Positions 1 through 9,899 of a stretch of DNA of 64,000 nt are shown here, one piece after another. The translations under genes and the position numbers were made by a program. The DNA lies in assembly GCA_001949185.1 (NCBI GenBank), contig BDGG01000005.1, positions 2,407,249 through 2,471,248 on the forward strand, written 5' to 3'. The DNA comes from Ramazzottius varieornatus. Taxonomy: Eukaryota > Tardigrada > Eutardigrada > Parachela > Ramazzottiidae. The first letter of the stretch is position 1. Every line of letters begins with the position of its first letter. The notes below the pieces were generated by a model that was not told the origin of the DNA, ran no database searches, and saw only the letters and a list, made by a program, of their open reading frames with translations.

Positions 1-2147
1 CCCGTTCGAAGCGAGCCGACAAGTGCCCAAGGGAGGTCAACCATTTGTGGATGTTGCTGCATTGCAACGATGAAAATAACGCAAAGTCTTTTGCCCAGCA
101 GCTGGCCCAAAACGGGCGACCCATGGGCCTCATTATGACCGATGCTCCCGTCAAGATGTAAACTTACATTCCTTTCGTTTTCGCGCTGAAGCAGAACACT
201 AACCGTATCTTGACTTTCAGAGTCAACACGGTGAACGACAGTCCAACGGCATTTGTGGAGGCAGCCAGAAAGCACTACAATCCAGCCTGTGCGCTGGTAG
301 TTGCAATGTAAGTAGTTTCACCTCCGGGTCCACTCTCTCTTCCTTTTTACATGTAACCTCGCGATCCTTTAGCCTTCATGCATGGAGAAAGCCTCTTTCC
401 GGTTTTTGCAGACTTCCCAGCAACTCGAGCGATCGCTACAACGCGTTTAAAGAGTTCTTCTGCTGCACCGCGCCTTGTAAGTTTGGGCAATTGATGTCTC
501 AGAAATTTTGCAAATGCCGATTCCGGTGATCGTTTCTGATCCTTCGGGTTGTACTCTGCAGGTCCTTCGCAAGTAGTGGTGGCCAAGACCATCAGCGACC
601 AGAAGAAGGTTCGAAGTGTTGCTACCAAAGTTTGCATGCAGATATTGGCAAAACTTGGCGGTGAGAACTGGAAGATGAAGGTGAGTCCAGGTCTCCGAAA
701 TACGTTGAATGTAAAACTGCTTTGGTCGTGCTCACTCGTTTTTATTTGTCGTAGTTTCCCTTCAGTGTCCCGACGATGGTCATTGGGGTGGACTCGCATC
801 GCGACAAGACCGAACGAAACACTGTGGTGGCCGTGAGCGCTACTCACAATGCTGGCTTCTCTGGGTACTTCAGTTTCACTGAATATGCAAAGGACGACGA
901 CGCGGTTTATGGCACCGTGACTCGCCTTGTTAAAAGTACGCTCCTTAGTTTGGTTTTTCTGATTTTTCCTTTGAACATTGAAGTTGAATATTGCGGGCAG
1001 AGCATATTTGGGACGTTATGAAATAAATTCACCCATTTAATTTTCGTAAGTGGCGCACGTTTTCGATCAGTAGTATCAAAAACATGCGCCACTTGAGAAC
1101 GAACTGCGCGAAACCATTCGCCGACGTCTCATGTTTCTGAATTTGATCCGACTAGGTATTTTAAGCTCTGGTCTTTGGGAAATTCACTGTATGTAAATTT
1201 CAAAACACTTTGGCTACTAACGAGTTTGCTGTGCAGAAGCCGTGGAGGCTTTCAAGAAGCGTAACAACGTCGTCCCCGTCAACATCTTCATTTACCGGGA
1301 CGGTAAGTGTTGGCCTGTCTTTTCTATCCCTATCGCGGTGAAACGTAACTCAAGTATGTCTTTTTCTTAACAGGTATCAGCCAAGGACAACTTGATTACG
1401 TCCGTGAAGAAGAGCTGAAGGGCATCAAGACGGTCTTGGGCGACTTTGCTACGGATACCAAAGGCACTCTCCCCAGGCTAACTTACATCCTCGTCAACAA
1501 GCGCGATTCCTCTCGGTTCTTCGAAGCTGGCAACAACCCTTGCTCGGGGACCGTCATCGACAAAGTGGTCACTCGTCCATTCCGGTAAGCATGCATTTTT
1601 CCAACCATCTTTCGGAGCCCGGCAAATAGACAGCCTGATCGTTTCCCAAGTCGCACATGCCAGCAGCTACAGTAATATCACTGTACACGTGCCCCAGTTG
1701 GAAAACGATCTACTGTACTATAGTTTGCTCGGTGGCATCCCAGGATTTTCAGTTTCCTTGCTTTTCATATCTTCGCTCATTCATGGTGTCTTTTTCTTAT
1801 TTAGTTACGACTTTTTCATCGTGTCGCAGTCAGTTCGCGAGGGCACCGTGGCTCCTACCTACTACGACGTCATTTCCGACCAGGTGAAACTGCAACCGGA
1901 CGCGATGCAGCAGATGACATACATGTTGTGCCACATGTACTTCAACTGGCCGGTATGCCATTTTACTGTTTATTTTATAGGTGAAATCGAGCTTTTTATG
2001 ACGCTTTATTCGAATTGGGTTTTTTGTCAGGGAACCATTCGAGCTCCCGCACCTTGCCAGTACGCGCGCAAGCATGCTCAGTTGGTCGCTCTGAGCATCC
2101 ACGCTAAGGCCAAGGAACAACTAGAGGACAAGCTATTCTTCTTGTGA
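1..2147 (+). CDS. piwi: Piwi-clade Argonaute, 3' part (MID end and PIWI domain)
   Basis: PIWI-clade Argonautes bind piRNAs and silence transposons in the germline; many cut target RNA with an RNase-H-like PIWI domain. The window starts inside the gene. Exons read in one frame: 1-157, 221-307, 412-476, 562-680, 755-935, 1237-1302, 1374-1584, 1805-1952, 2031-2147, all with GT-AG introns. Family landmarks in order: first catalytic Asp in MVIGVDSHRD, second in IYRDGISQGQLDYV, then [50 protein letters not shown] and the C-terminal DKLFFL. The PAPC motif and the hydrophobic C-terminus point to Piwi rather than the Ago clade. Oddity: the catalytic His expected after YA is Arg (YARKHA). A palindromic repeat sits in the intron 936-1236. 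Clade call is secure; the exact orthologue is not. Confidence 0.93.
1048..1094. repeat. Family A palindromic element (core), in piwi intron
   Basis: Core half-site AAGTGGCGCACG at the left and TGCGCCACTT at the right, spacer about 25 nt. It lies wholly inside the piwi intron 936-1236. Confidence 0.8.
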
Positions 2148-2579
2148 GGATCCTCCATGGATCAACAACGACACTGTGACAAGCGAGCACCTTTGTTATT
2201 GTTTTCTAGAGATTTATAAACCCTTGTTTTTCGCTATCAAAGCTTTTACAGAGAGCTCATTCAAGATTTATTAGAATCTACTTTTCAGACACTAACCTTT
2301 GATGGATCGCAGCCTTCTGTTTTACCAAGAATCAAACTGTTCGGAGTCTTTTTACTCACGGATTATTCAACGCGTTTTAGATTTTTACGGGAACCTTTCA
2401 AAGTTCTCTGATTGATACCACGATGCTTCTGTTCAATGAAAAACGAATATCCAACAAAAAAAACCAACTTGAAACAGCCAGCCATGTAGGGGAAAGGATT
2501 GTAGGAAACTGAAGAACAACACCAAGGAGGAATTTGCCTGAATTACAGTACAATAGTTCGCAGTTTCGCAGACCAAAAC
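2148..2579. other. Convergent intergenic stretch, piwi / RRM gene
   Basis: 432 bp between two stop codons facing each other. AT-rich with no ORF or repeat I recognise; it presumably holds both 3' UTRs. Confidence 0.6.
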
Positions 2580-3215
2580 TCAGCGTCTCCTGTACCCACT
2601 AGTCATGGGTTGTGTGGAGTAGCCTATTGGACGTTTCGGTGCTTCCCGGAAGCCATAACGATCACCGGGTCCTGTAGCCAACGGATCGTAGTAAGGAGTG
2701 TTTAACGGAATGAAATCTTGTGCAGGGCGGGTCGGAAGTCCGTCGTAGGTACCTTGAGAAGCCGACGGAGCACAGCCTGGAGTGCATGAAGTAGAGTAGT
2801 ATGGATACTGGACAGATGGCGCGGAAGCCCCGGGTTCGCCATGGGGATATCGGGAAGGCTCTCGGTTGGATTCATAGGTTGGATAAGGACGATGACGGTC
2901 TCGACCACTGTCCCGTTCATACGGACGCAGAGGACCACGGCGATCGTGAAGAGGACTGCGCCGGTCGAGGCGAGTGGCGGACTTGCCCAGTTCGACGCGG
3001 AGTGTCTCTCCCATAAATGGCGCACCGTGGAGCCGGGACACGGCAAGTTCGGCGGTGGCCTTGTCCTTTAAGCCGACGAAAGCAAAGCGCTTGTTGATGC
3101 GAATATGGACGGGAGGGGAAATGTCTTCGAAGAGACGCTCAATGTCGGTATGGAGGACTGTCAATGGGACGTTGCCGATGAAAATGTCCTGAAATGAGGA
3201 AGAATCGGAAGGCAT
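2580..3215 (-). CDS. RNA-binding protein with one RRM and a G/R/Y/P-rich tail
   Basis: Single open frame of 211 codons from ATG at 3215 to a stop at 2580-2582. Residues about 9-80 form an RRM: RNP2 is IFIGNV and RNP1 is KRFAFVGL, with the usual spacing, and a RVELGK end strand. The rest (about 85-211) is low-complexity, rich in Arg, Tyr, Pro, Gly and Ser, typical of splicing or RNP-granule proteins. The single RRM recalls the first RRM of DBHS (NONO/PSPC1) proteins, but the second RRM and NOPS region are missing, so I do not assign a family. A good acceptor-like tract (TCTTCCTCATTTCAG) falls at codons 4-9, so an upstream coding exon spliced there is a real alternative to the ATG start. Confidence 0.75.
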   Translation of the reverse strand: MPSDSSSFQDIFIGNVPLTVLHTDIERLFEDISPPVHIRINKRFAFVGLKDKATAELAVSRLHGAPFMGETLRVELGKSATRLDRRSPLHDRRGPLRPYERDSGRDRHRPYPTYESNREPSRYPHGEPGASAPSVQYPYYSTSCTPGCAPSASQGTYDGLPTRPAQDFIPLNTPYYDPLATGPGDRYGFREAPKRPIGYSTQPMTSGYRRR

Positions 3216-3871
3216 AGTTTCCTACAAGGAGTAAGAACGATACGACCGGAAATATCAGATTTTGAAACTGGAAAGTCGCTCACGGGAGGAATGGACTGGA
3301 GAAAGAAGCCGAGTGGCACCAAGGAGATTTGTGAGGGGGAAAAGTTCGAAACCTTGAAACAGTGCACCAGGAAATCGGTGTCAGTTCGAAATGGAGGAGA
3401 TTGGTCTAGTTTTACTCCCCCCACATCCCTTACCGTCGTAGCGCACTGTCTAGATAGCAAATTTGACAACTATCGTGTCACCGAGCAACGGAGCTTGACG
3501 TCACTGCGGAAGCTGCGCGAACTGGCTGGGGTTGACTCACGCACTCAGTCAGACAGGCCGAAAGTTTAAACCAACGCCTCATTTGAATCCTGTCGTTCCA
3601 ACTGTCGATGATGCGGTGACACGCTCTGCGAGGACGACGTTAACAAGTAACTGCGTTCCTTTATGATAAAACTCATGGCTGCAACTTATAGCCTGCAAGT
3701 CTCGCACTTCCGTGTCCTTCCGAACCTTCAGCCACCCGTTAAACGAAGAGTAGATCCACGAAACGTCGTGAAAGTATGAAACACGATAAAAAAATGAAAG
3801 CGCAATACACAGACTCGCGTTATACTATTGCAACAGACAGCACAAAGTTAAAACAACAACAAAACGGTATT
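3216..3871. other. Intergenic, RRM gene 5' side / FKBP 3' side
   Basis: 656 bp. A small plus-strand ORF at 3291-3569 lies here but has no recognisable family or splice context. No repeat identified. Confidence 0.5.
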
Positions 3872-4954
3872 TCAGTTGAAGGACAAGAGCTCGACGTCGA
3901 AGATGAGCACAGAGTTGGGCGGGATCAGGCCTGGATATCCTTTGGCGCCGTACGCATAGTCTACGAAAGAAAAGCGTTTTTATCAACACTCTCTGCAGTA
4001 ACTTACAGTACAGTGAATGAGTTTCAGAAAGGTATAACGAATGCAGGTACCTGGGCTGCAGGTGAGTTTGGCTCTCTGACCCAAAGACATTTGAGCTACT
4101 CCTTCGTCCCATCCTGCAAAATACAATACGGATGATACCGGAACGTGGCCAAACGAATCCTCACCGATTTTAACATGAGAAGTGAACAAGTGAAAATGAA
4201 TAAATACCTCGTATCACTTGGCCTTCTCCAAGCTTGAACGAAAATGGCTGTCCGCGATCCCGTGAAGAATCGAATTTCTTTCCATCAGTAAGAGTGCCTC
4301 AAAGGATAAAAAATCCCTAATTAAGTACAGTATACCACTCCACTGAAATTGATCCCAGAAGTAGTTCCGGAAGTCTATAAAATGTACGGACAGCCGGCAC
4401 TATCTGGGAGCTCGGCCAGGGAACTTGACAGAATCGTTTCATCAAGTGGCGCACACTTTTAGCCAATAACACTGGTAACGCGCGACACTCGGGAGAACGA
4501 TCATGTCCAGCCTTTTCCCAGCAGGAAAGCCTTTGCAGCCCGAGCTGGGTTAATCACTGAATCAAACGCTGAGAGCCATTGACCGACGATGCTTACCGGT
4601 GTAGTGGACGTTCACTGTTTGGCCGTTTTTCGGGAAATTCTTACCTGCAAACAAAGGGAACAATGAAAATGCTTGCAATTTTAAGGCATTTTCCGTTGAA
4701 ACCCCGAACAAAATATCTCATCTCATCAGACAAATGCCTCGTTTTCGTCCGCACCGACTCGAGGTCTTGGACTCGTCATCTTTCTTCGTCATCACGCACC
4801 ACATACACGTCGTCAAAAGGCTCCATGCAAAGAAAACCCAGGCTTCGAGCAACTTACCATCTCCGGGCCTGATAGTTTCAATCTCGACTCCCATGGCTGA
4901 TGATCCTTGAATCCAGATGCAAGCGAGCAGCAAAACGACAGGTAAGAAATGCAT
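3872..4954 (-). CDS. Secreted/ER FKBP-type peptidyl-prolyl isomerase
   Basis: FKBPs catalyse cis-trans isomerisation at proline. Five exons join in frame to 128 aa: 4858-4954, 4597-4644, 4208-4297, 4051-4113, 3872-3960. The product opens with a signal peptide ([20 protein letters not shown]) directly followed by MGVEIET, which is the normal start of cytosolic FKBP12. Active-site residues are kept: Tyr in VHYTG, Asp in KFDSS, Phe in PFSF, VIRGW with its Trp, DYAYG. One pocket residue differs: the usual GHPG is GYPG. There is no C-terminal HDEL/KDEL-type signal (ends VELLSFN), so secretion is as likely as ER residence. It lies just downstream of an FKBP12 gene on the same strand and shares two intron positions with it, so it probably arose by tandem duplication. 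Confidence 0.88.
4406..4548. repeat. Family A palindromic element in FKBP intron
   Basis: Outer ends GGGAGCTCGGCC and GCCCGAGCTGGG flank the core AAGTGGCGCACAC...GCGCGACACTCGG. It lies inside the secreted-FKBP intron 4298-4596, which is far longer than the other introns of that gene. Confidence 0.8.
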
Positions 4955-5468
4955 TGTTGCGGTGGGAGAAGGCTGCCGACCGGACGGAAAAGGAACAGAC
5001 AAAATCGATCGGTGCTTCTGTTTTGAAGACAGTAGTTTTCATTGGTCAAGCTGTCAGAGAGATGTTTTTGATTCGTAGGATTTGGGCCACACCCTCGTAG
5101 ACAACAAGGGACGAGTAATCCGCATCACTGTTTCGACTTTCAAAGCCTTGATTGTTGATCGACCAATAGATCATTTTCCAGTCTAAATTATTTTTCCATT
5201 TTTACGGATGTTAGTCATGCCACTCCCGTAATTTCCATAGTACTACAGTATGTAATTTCCTCGCGAAGAGCAAGCGAAAAATTCCCCCATAAAAACTGAC
5301 AACATTGTCCGACGTCCACTTTCTCGCTGGAAAACAAAGGACCGATGGCAAAAGTGCACAGAGAGCAACCACGACGATGAGCAGGATGAGGATAAATTCA
5401 ATAAAACACTGATTGCTTGTTTGGTTGTACGGAACTCAATTCATTTGGAAGATGGAAGCAATCCGAGC
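4955..5468. other. Intergenic between the two FKBP genes
   Basis: 514 bp between the 3' end of FKBP12 and the ATG of the secreted FKBP, both on the minus strand. It must contain the promoter of the secreted gene. No repeat family recognised. Confidence 0.5.
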
Positions 5469-6016
5469 TTATTTCATGCCGAGCAACTCCACGTCGAACT
5501 TCAAAGTGGAATTCGGAGGAATGACTCCGGGATGTCCCTTCTTGCCATAGGCATAGTCGGGACTGCAGGTGAGCGTGGCGCGTTGTCCGAGGGACATCTG
5601 TGGGCAAATTGGAGAATTCGACGACAAAAATTCAGAAGTAAACGGGAAAAATTTACCTGTGCGACGCCTTCATCCCAACCCTTGATCACTTCTCCAGCTC
5701 CGATCTTGAACTGGAAAGGCTTTCCCCGATCCCGAGAAGAGTCAAATTTGGTTCCGTCGGTCAGTGTGCCTGTGAAACAGCGGCACAATACCCAGATAAA
5801 ACGGCGCATCTTTGGGGAGTTACATTAAATGAAGAATACAACTGGGCAAATTTTTCTCACCGGTGTAGTGGACTGAGACAGTCTGTCCTTTCTTCGGGTA
5901 GGTAGCTTCTGCAAAGGAAACCGATCGTGAGCAACTAGAGACCGGCAATCTTACCGGGGAATAATCGACATACGATCTCCATTCTGGCCATTGATGGTTT
6001 CGACGGTGACACCCAT
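5469..6016 (-). CDS. FKBP12: FKBP12-type peptidyl-prolyl cis-trans isomerase
   Basis: Small cytosolic prolyl isomerase, the family target of FK506 and rapamycin. Exons 5974-6016, 5861-5908, 5657-5769 and 5469-5597 give 110 aa, close to the 108 aa of vertebrate FKBP12. The start MGVTVET matches the family start. The first donor is taken as GTATGT because it restores the frame into [16 protein letters not shown]; a later GTAAG donor does not. Pocket residues are present: Tyr in VHYTG, Asp and Phe in [25 protein letters not shown], His in GHPG, Phe in KFDVELL. The protein ends LLGMK. Introns after the GD pair (phase 1) and within YTG (phase 1) are shared with the neighbouring secreted FKBP. Confidence 0.93.
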
Positions 6017-6428
6017 TGCTGCTTGCTGCGATGCCGCTCTCGACTTGAAACACTGGACCAAGGTACTCTGTAGAGCCCTAGAAGATCGAAGGGAGGACAA
6101 CATAAAGGTGAACTTGAGATCGAGAAAAAAACACAGTCCTGTGGGAATTCTCTTCGCCACTGACTGACTGAATCAATCCAGGCACCGTAACGCAATATTC
6201 GGAAGCGGTTTCGTGGATACGCCGGTACGGTATCGCTGATGGAAAAATCTGGACCACCTTTGACATCGTGGTAGATGCCACCGGTTCCACAAAGAGGTGG
6301 TGGTTTCACTGTTTAACGTGAGTTACCCGGCTCGCCGGTGGTCACTACGGTTGGTCTTCAATTGGATTTCGCTGATGCGACAAATGTTCAACCAGGAACA
6401 TGAAAGTGAAAGAAGAACGAGAACTCCT

Positions 6429-7328
6429 GTTCTTAAAGGCATATTGTAAAAGCTGGACAAGACGCTGGACACGGACATTTGGACAATTTCCGGTTGGACA
6501 ACTGCATTGGACAATTAGACTGGACAAACTAATTCGAAACCGCGTAGAAACGCGACAAAAGCACGAAAACATTGTTTTTGTATTCTCCGAATACAGCAAA
6601 AGTAACACAGCAAACGATGGAAATTCCGAAACCGCAATCCATAGTGTTAATAATGTATGACACTAAAATATTCTTAATGATCCAGTGAAACCCTAATAAA
6701 ATGAATCAAGTCGTCTGCGTTCACGATGCAGCTTCCAGTTTGGAAAACTTGATACATAATCTGTGCGCCTTTGGCCGGCAAACCACCGTGAAGATCGCCC
6801 TCTCGCGCAGCGCACGGGTCCATTGGCAGGGCTTAGCGAAGCGAGGCCCTTTCAAGTCTGTCGAGATTTCAATGGAAGATCAGGTTCTTCGAGCTTTCAG
6901 ATATCGAAAACACAGTACTGAAAAAAGACACGCCACTTGATCGGGGCGATTAATAACTTTACTGGGGAACCGTACTGTGAGTCACAAGTTACGACTTACG
7001 ATGGCAGTACACGTAGTAGCCTAATTATTGACCTGTTATCAATTATTGGCCACCCGTTTATTTCGGGTGGCCAATAATTCATTATTACATTATTATTATA
7101 CATTATTAACGCTATGGATTGCGGTTTCGGAATTCCCATCGTTTGCTGTGTTACTTTTGCTGTATTCGGAGAATACAAAAACAATGTTTTCGTGCTTTTG
7201 TCGCGTTTCTACGCGGTTTCGAATTAGTTTGTCCAGTCTAATTGTCCAATGCAGTTGTCCAACCGGAAATTGTCCAAATATCCGTGTACAGCGTCTTGTC
7301 CAGCTTTTACAACATGCCGTTCTCGAAC
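6429..7328. repeat. 900-bp inverted-repeat (foldback) element
   Basis: Arms 6429-6658 and about 7096-7328 are near-identical in opposite orientation (for example GCAAAAGTAACACAGCAAAC on the left, its complement on the right). Arms carry a subrepeat GGACAA/TTGTCC several times. Spacer about 440 bp holds a coding-like remnant (6835-6935). Apparent ORFs in the arms are by-products. No clear target duplication found. Confidence 0.85.
6835..6935 (+). repeat. Dispersed coding-like remnant, copy 1
   Basis: Encodes GPFKSVEISMEDQVLRAF followed by YRK. A second copy in opposite orientation at 24005-24102 encodes GPFKSVEISMDDQIVRAF. DNA and peptide are both conserved, which suggests a fragment of a mobile-element ORF of unknown type. 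Confidence 0.6.
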
Positions 7329-8143
7329 ATTATCATGGAGTAATGCGGTAATCAGAACTATAGCTCACAAGTGCGGAAAAATTTAATCAACAAGATCGGT
7401 TGTGGTTGACTTGCCGGGGGAGGCGCCAGTATATTTGTAACGCAGCTTTGGGTATTGTTCCCGGTCCTCCCTGACGTTTGAATTCAGAGAGGAATGAAAA
7501 GGGGACTTTAGGCACAGCGGGGAAAACGCAACAGATGTGCCGCCGCGACATTTGGCACAAGTGGCTAGCTCAATGATGAAATTGAATTTCCACCAGAATT
7601 TAAGTCCTCTGGCCACTGGTCAAAACTTCCGGCTGTTGCAAAACTGCCTTACATCACGGTAAACGGGGAGGTTCAGGCTCAGAGAGTGGAGAGGATTTTA
7701 GAGTTTGAGGATACATTTACATGATTAGCGACATATCGGTAATAAATAGATCTGGAAGAAGAGTATGGTCAAGTGTTGTTGGGAGATGAGTGAAGAGGAA
7801 GAAGAGGCGGAAAGCGGGGCATATGGTGCACAAACATGCACAGCAGGCAGTGGACAACGATCCGACACTTATTCCATTGTCCATTGATCCATAACAGCCA
7901 CGGTGTGATCGCTGGATGCTGCGCGCCCATTTAGTCTCCACCGGTAAAGCTGGGCTTAGGGGAATAAATACAATCAGATTGGAAACTACAATGGAACGAG
8001 TGAATACGAGGTTTACTTGCTCAAATAACTTGCCTCGTTCGCTCGTCAATCAGTTCCGCACTTGTCGAGTTTGTGGAGTGATCACGGAACCTTTTATCGC
8101 CTTGATCGGATCGCAAAGGGCAATCCTGATATTGTAGCACGGG
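7329..8143. other. Upstream region of the NeuroD-like gene
   Basis: 815 bp between the foldback element and the bHLH start codon. Contains no ORF I can support. Probable promoter and 5' UTR region. Confidence 0.4.
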
Positions 8144-9344
8144 ATGACCACCGAAGCCTCCAACGGGCAGGTGCCGACCGTCAAGAAAAAGCGGGGACCC
8201 AAGAAGAAGGTCTGGTCTCCGCAGGTACGTGCTCAACGTCAGATGGTGAGGAGGAACCGCGCCAACGCGAGGGAGAGGTCGAGGATGCATGGATTGAACC
8301 GCTCTTTGGAGATGCTGCGCAGCGCGTGCCCCATGTTTGCTAATCAGAGATTAAGCAAAATCGACATCCTGCGATTTGCCCGGAATTACATCAAAACTTT
8401 GTCGGAGATCTTGCAGACGGGACAAACACCGGATATCCTGGATTATGCGAGGGCGTTGACCAAGGACCTGTCACAGGGAACGATTAACCTTATCGCCGGA
8501 CACCTTCAGGTACGAACGTAAAGCATTTCATTTAAACTAGTTTCTTCATGAGTAAGTGATATTAGCGCAATTTCTTCTGTAACACAAAGAGTAATAGACG
8601 AAAGAATTGAAATTGAACCCTGGGCAAACAAAACGTAGTGATCGTCGTTTCAAGTGGCCCATCTTTCAATTGTAAGGGCAGTAATCCTGCGCCTCTTGAA
8701 TGATCTGGTACGGTATGGTTGTCCAGCTCGCTCTCGCACTTCTCAAATACTCTGGCGCTGATACAGATGACTTAGATGAGTCAGTTCATAAAGTTTGAAG
8801 TATAACGAAGTAACAATAAAAAAAGGACGAACGATTTCGACGTTTGGGGCACGATACTTCTCCCGTATCAGAGTTTGCCCTTGAATCTCTCACAGATTCA
8901 ATCAGTAGACATTGTCTAAAGTATACGTACTCGTAACTGTTTCCTTAAATAAAACAGGTTTCTCCGCACCTGCTATGGTACCCGGACACAGTCCTCATCC
9001 CCGATCACTTCCTGTACGACTTCCCTCACGAACCGCCGGGGGTTTCTCGGCATTTACCTCTGTCTTTTCTACCTGCGAAAGTTCAAGAACCGATCAGCAA
9101 CATCCACAACCAAGAAAGCTTCTCCGGTTATCCGCAGGAAACGTTGACTTACCATCGGTCTTCCGGGTCCGCCGACAGCGACCAGTACTTGCCTGCGCGT
9201 TTTCCTCCAGGCCACCCAGTGCCCCAATCGGAACGTGCAGAAAGCACCGTCGTAAGGTATCCAGTCCAAGAAGTCCTGGACCATCGGATCAGCCCCAGTG
9301 GATTTCCCGGACATTTGTGGATGTCAGCGAATTTTCAAAGTTAA
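8144..9344 (+). CDS. NeuroD-family bHLH transcription factor
   Basis: Proneural bHLH factors bind E-boxes as dimers with E-proteins and drive neuronal differentiation. Exon 1 is 8144-8509 (122 codons) and exon 2 is 8958-9344 (128 codons plus stop), joined in phase 0, total 250 aa. The bHLH spans about residues 36-90: basic region RRNRANARERSRMHGLN (NeuroD/neurogenin signature with the E-box Glu), loop ACPMFANQRLSKID, helix 2 ILRFARNYIKTLSEIL. Directly after it, TPDILDYARALTKDLSQGTI then NLIAGHLQ matches the conserved NeuroD segment beyond the bHLH, which neurogenins lack. A Lys-rich stretch (residues 14-22) before the bHLH is a likely nuclear signal. The second exon is Pro/Ser/His-rich. C. 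elegans cnd-1 and vertebrate NEUROD are the likely relatives. Confidence 0.9.
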
Positions 9345-9899
9345 CTTGAAATCGTTTGTGATTTTTGTCCGTCCTCGTAAAATTTCCTTTATCACTTTCC
9401 CTTTTGTTTTGGCGACCTAAGTGCTTCAAACTTTCTAGTCCAGAATTTTTATGAGGTGATTATTCCCGCTAAGCAATTACAAATTTCATATGGTGGAGAG
9501 TGTGTTGCTCGTTATCGGTATGAACTTGTCCCGAAGTCAATTAAACTCGTTTATTATTTAACAATTAAACTAACGACCGGCAACACTGTCCAGTTCACCT
9601 CTTGATCCCTCAACGCTCTGGTCTGACAGGCAAAAGTCCATTAATACTGCAAACGATCATTACAAATTTCCCTGTGTGGACAAATGCATTTCCCAGCTGT
9701 CACTTTTGAGCAACTTTATTCCTGCCGTGACCTCGAAGACTACAAACAGACATCGAAAAATACAATTAGGCATTTCAGAAGTAAAATTTCAGAGATTTGA
9801 CTTTGTCAGAAAAATCAAACATCCACTAAAACGGTCTTCCGACATTGAAAAGCACAAACTCTGTACAGAGCTGCAAGCGAAAGCTCGCCTTTATCCCGT
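9345..9899. other. Convergent intergenic, NeuroD-like / SLC18B1-like
   Basis: 555 bp between two facing stop codons. AT-rich. Nothing beyond presumptive 3' UTRs is visible. Confidence 0.5.

Noticed and set aside
6400-7351. Mirror-image ORFs on both strands
   Set aside because: They are products of the 230-bp inverted arms and have no family resemblance.
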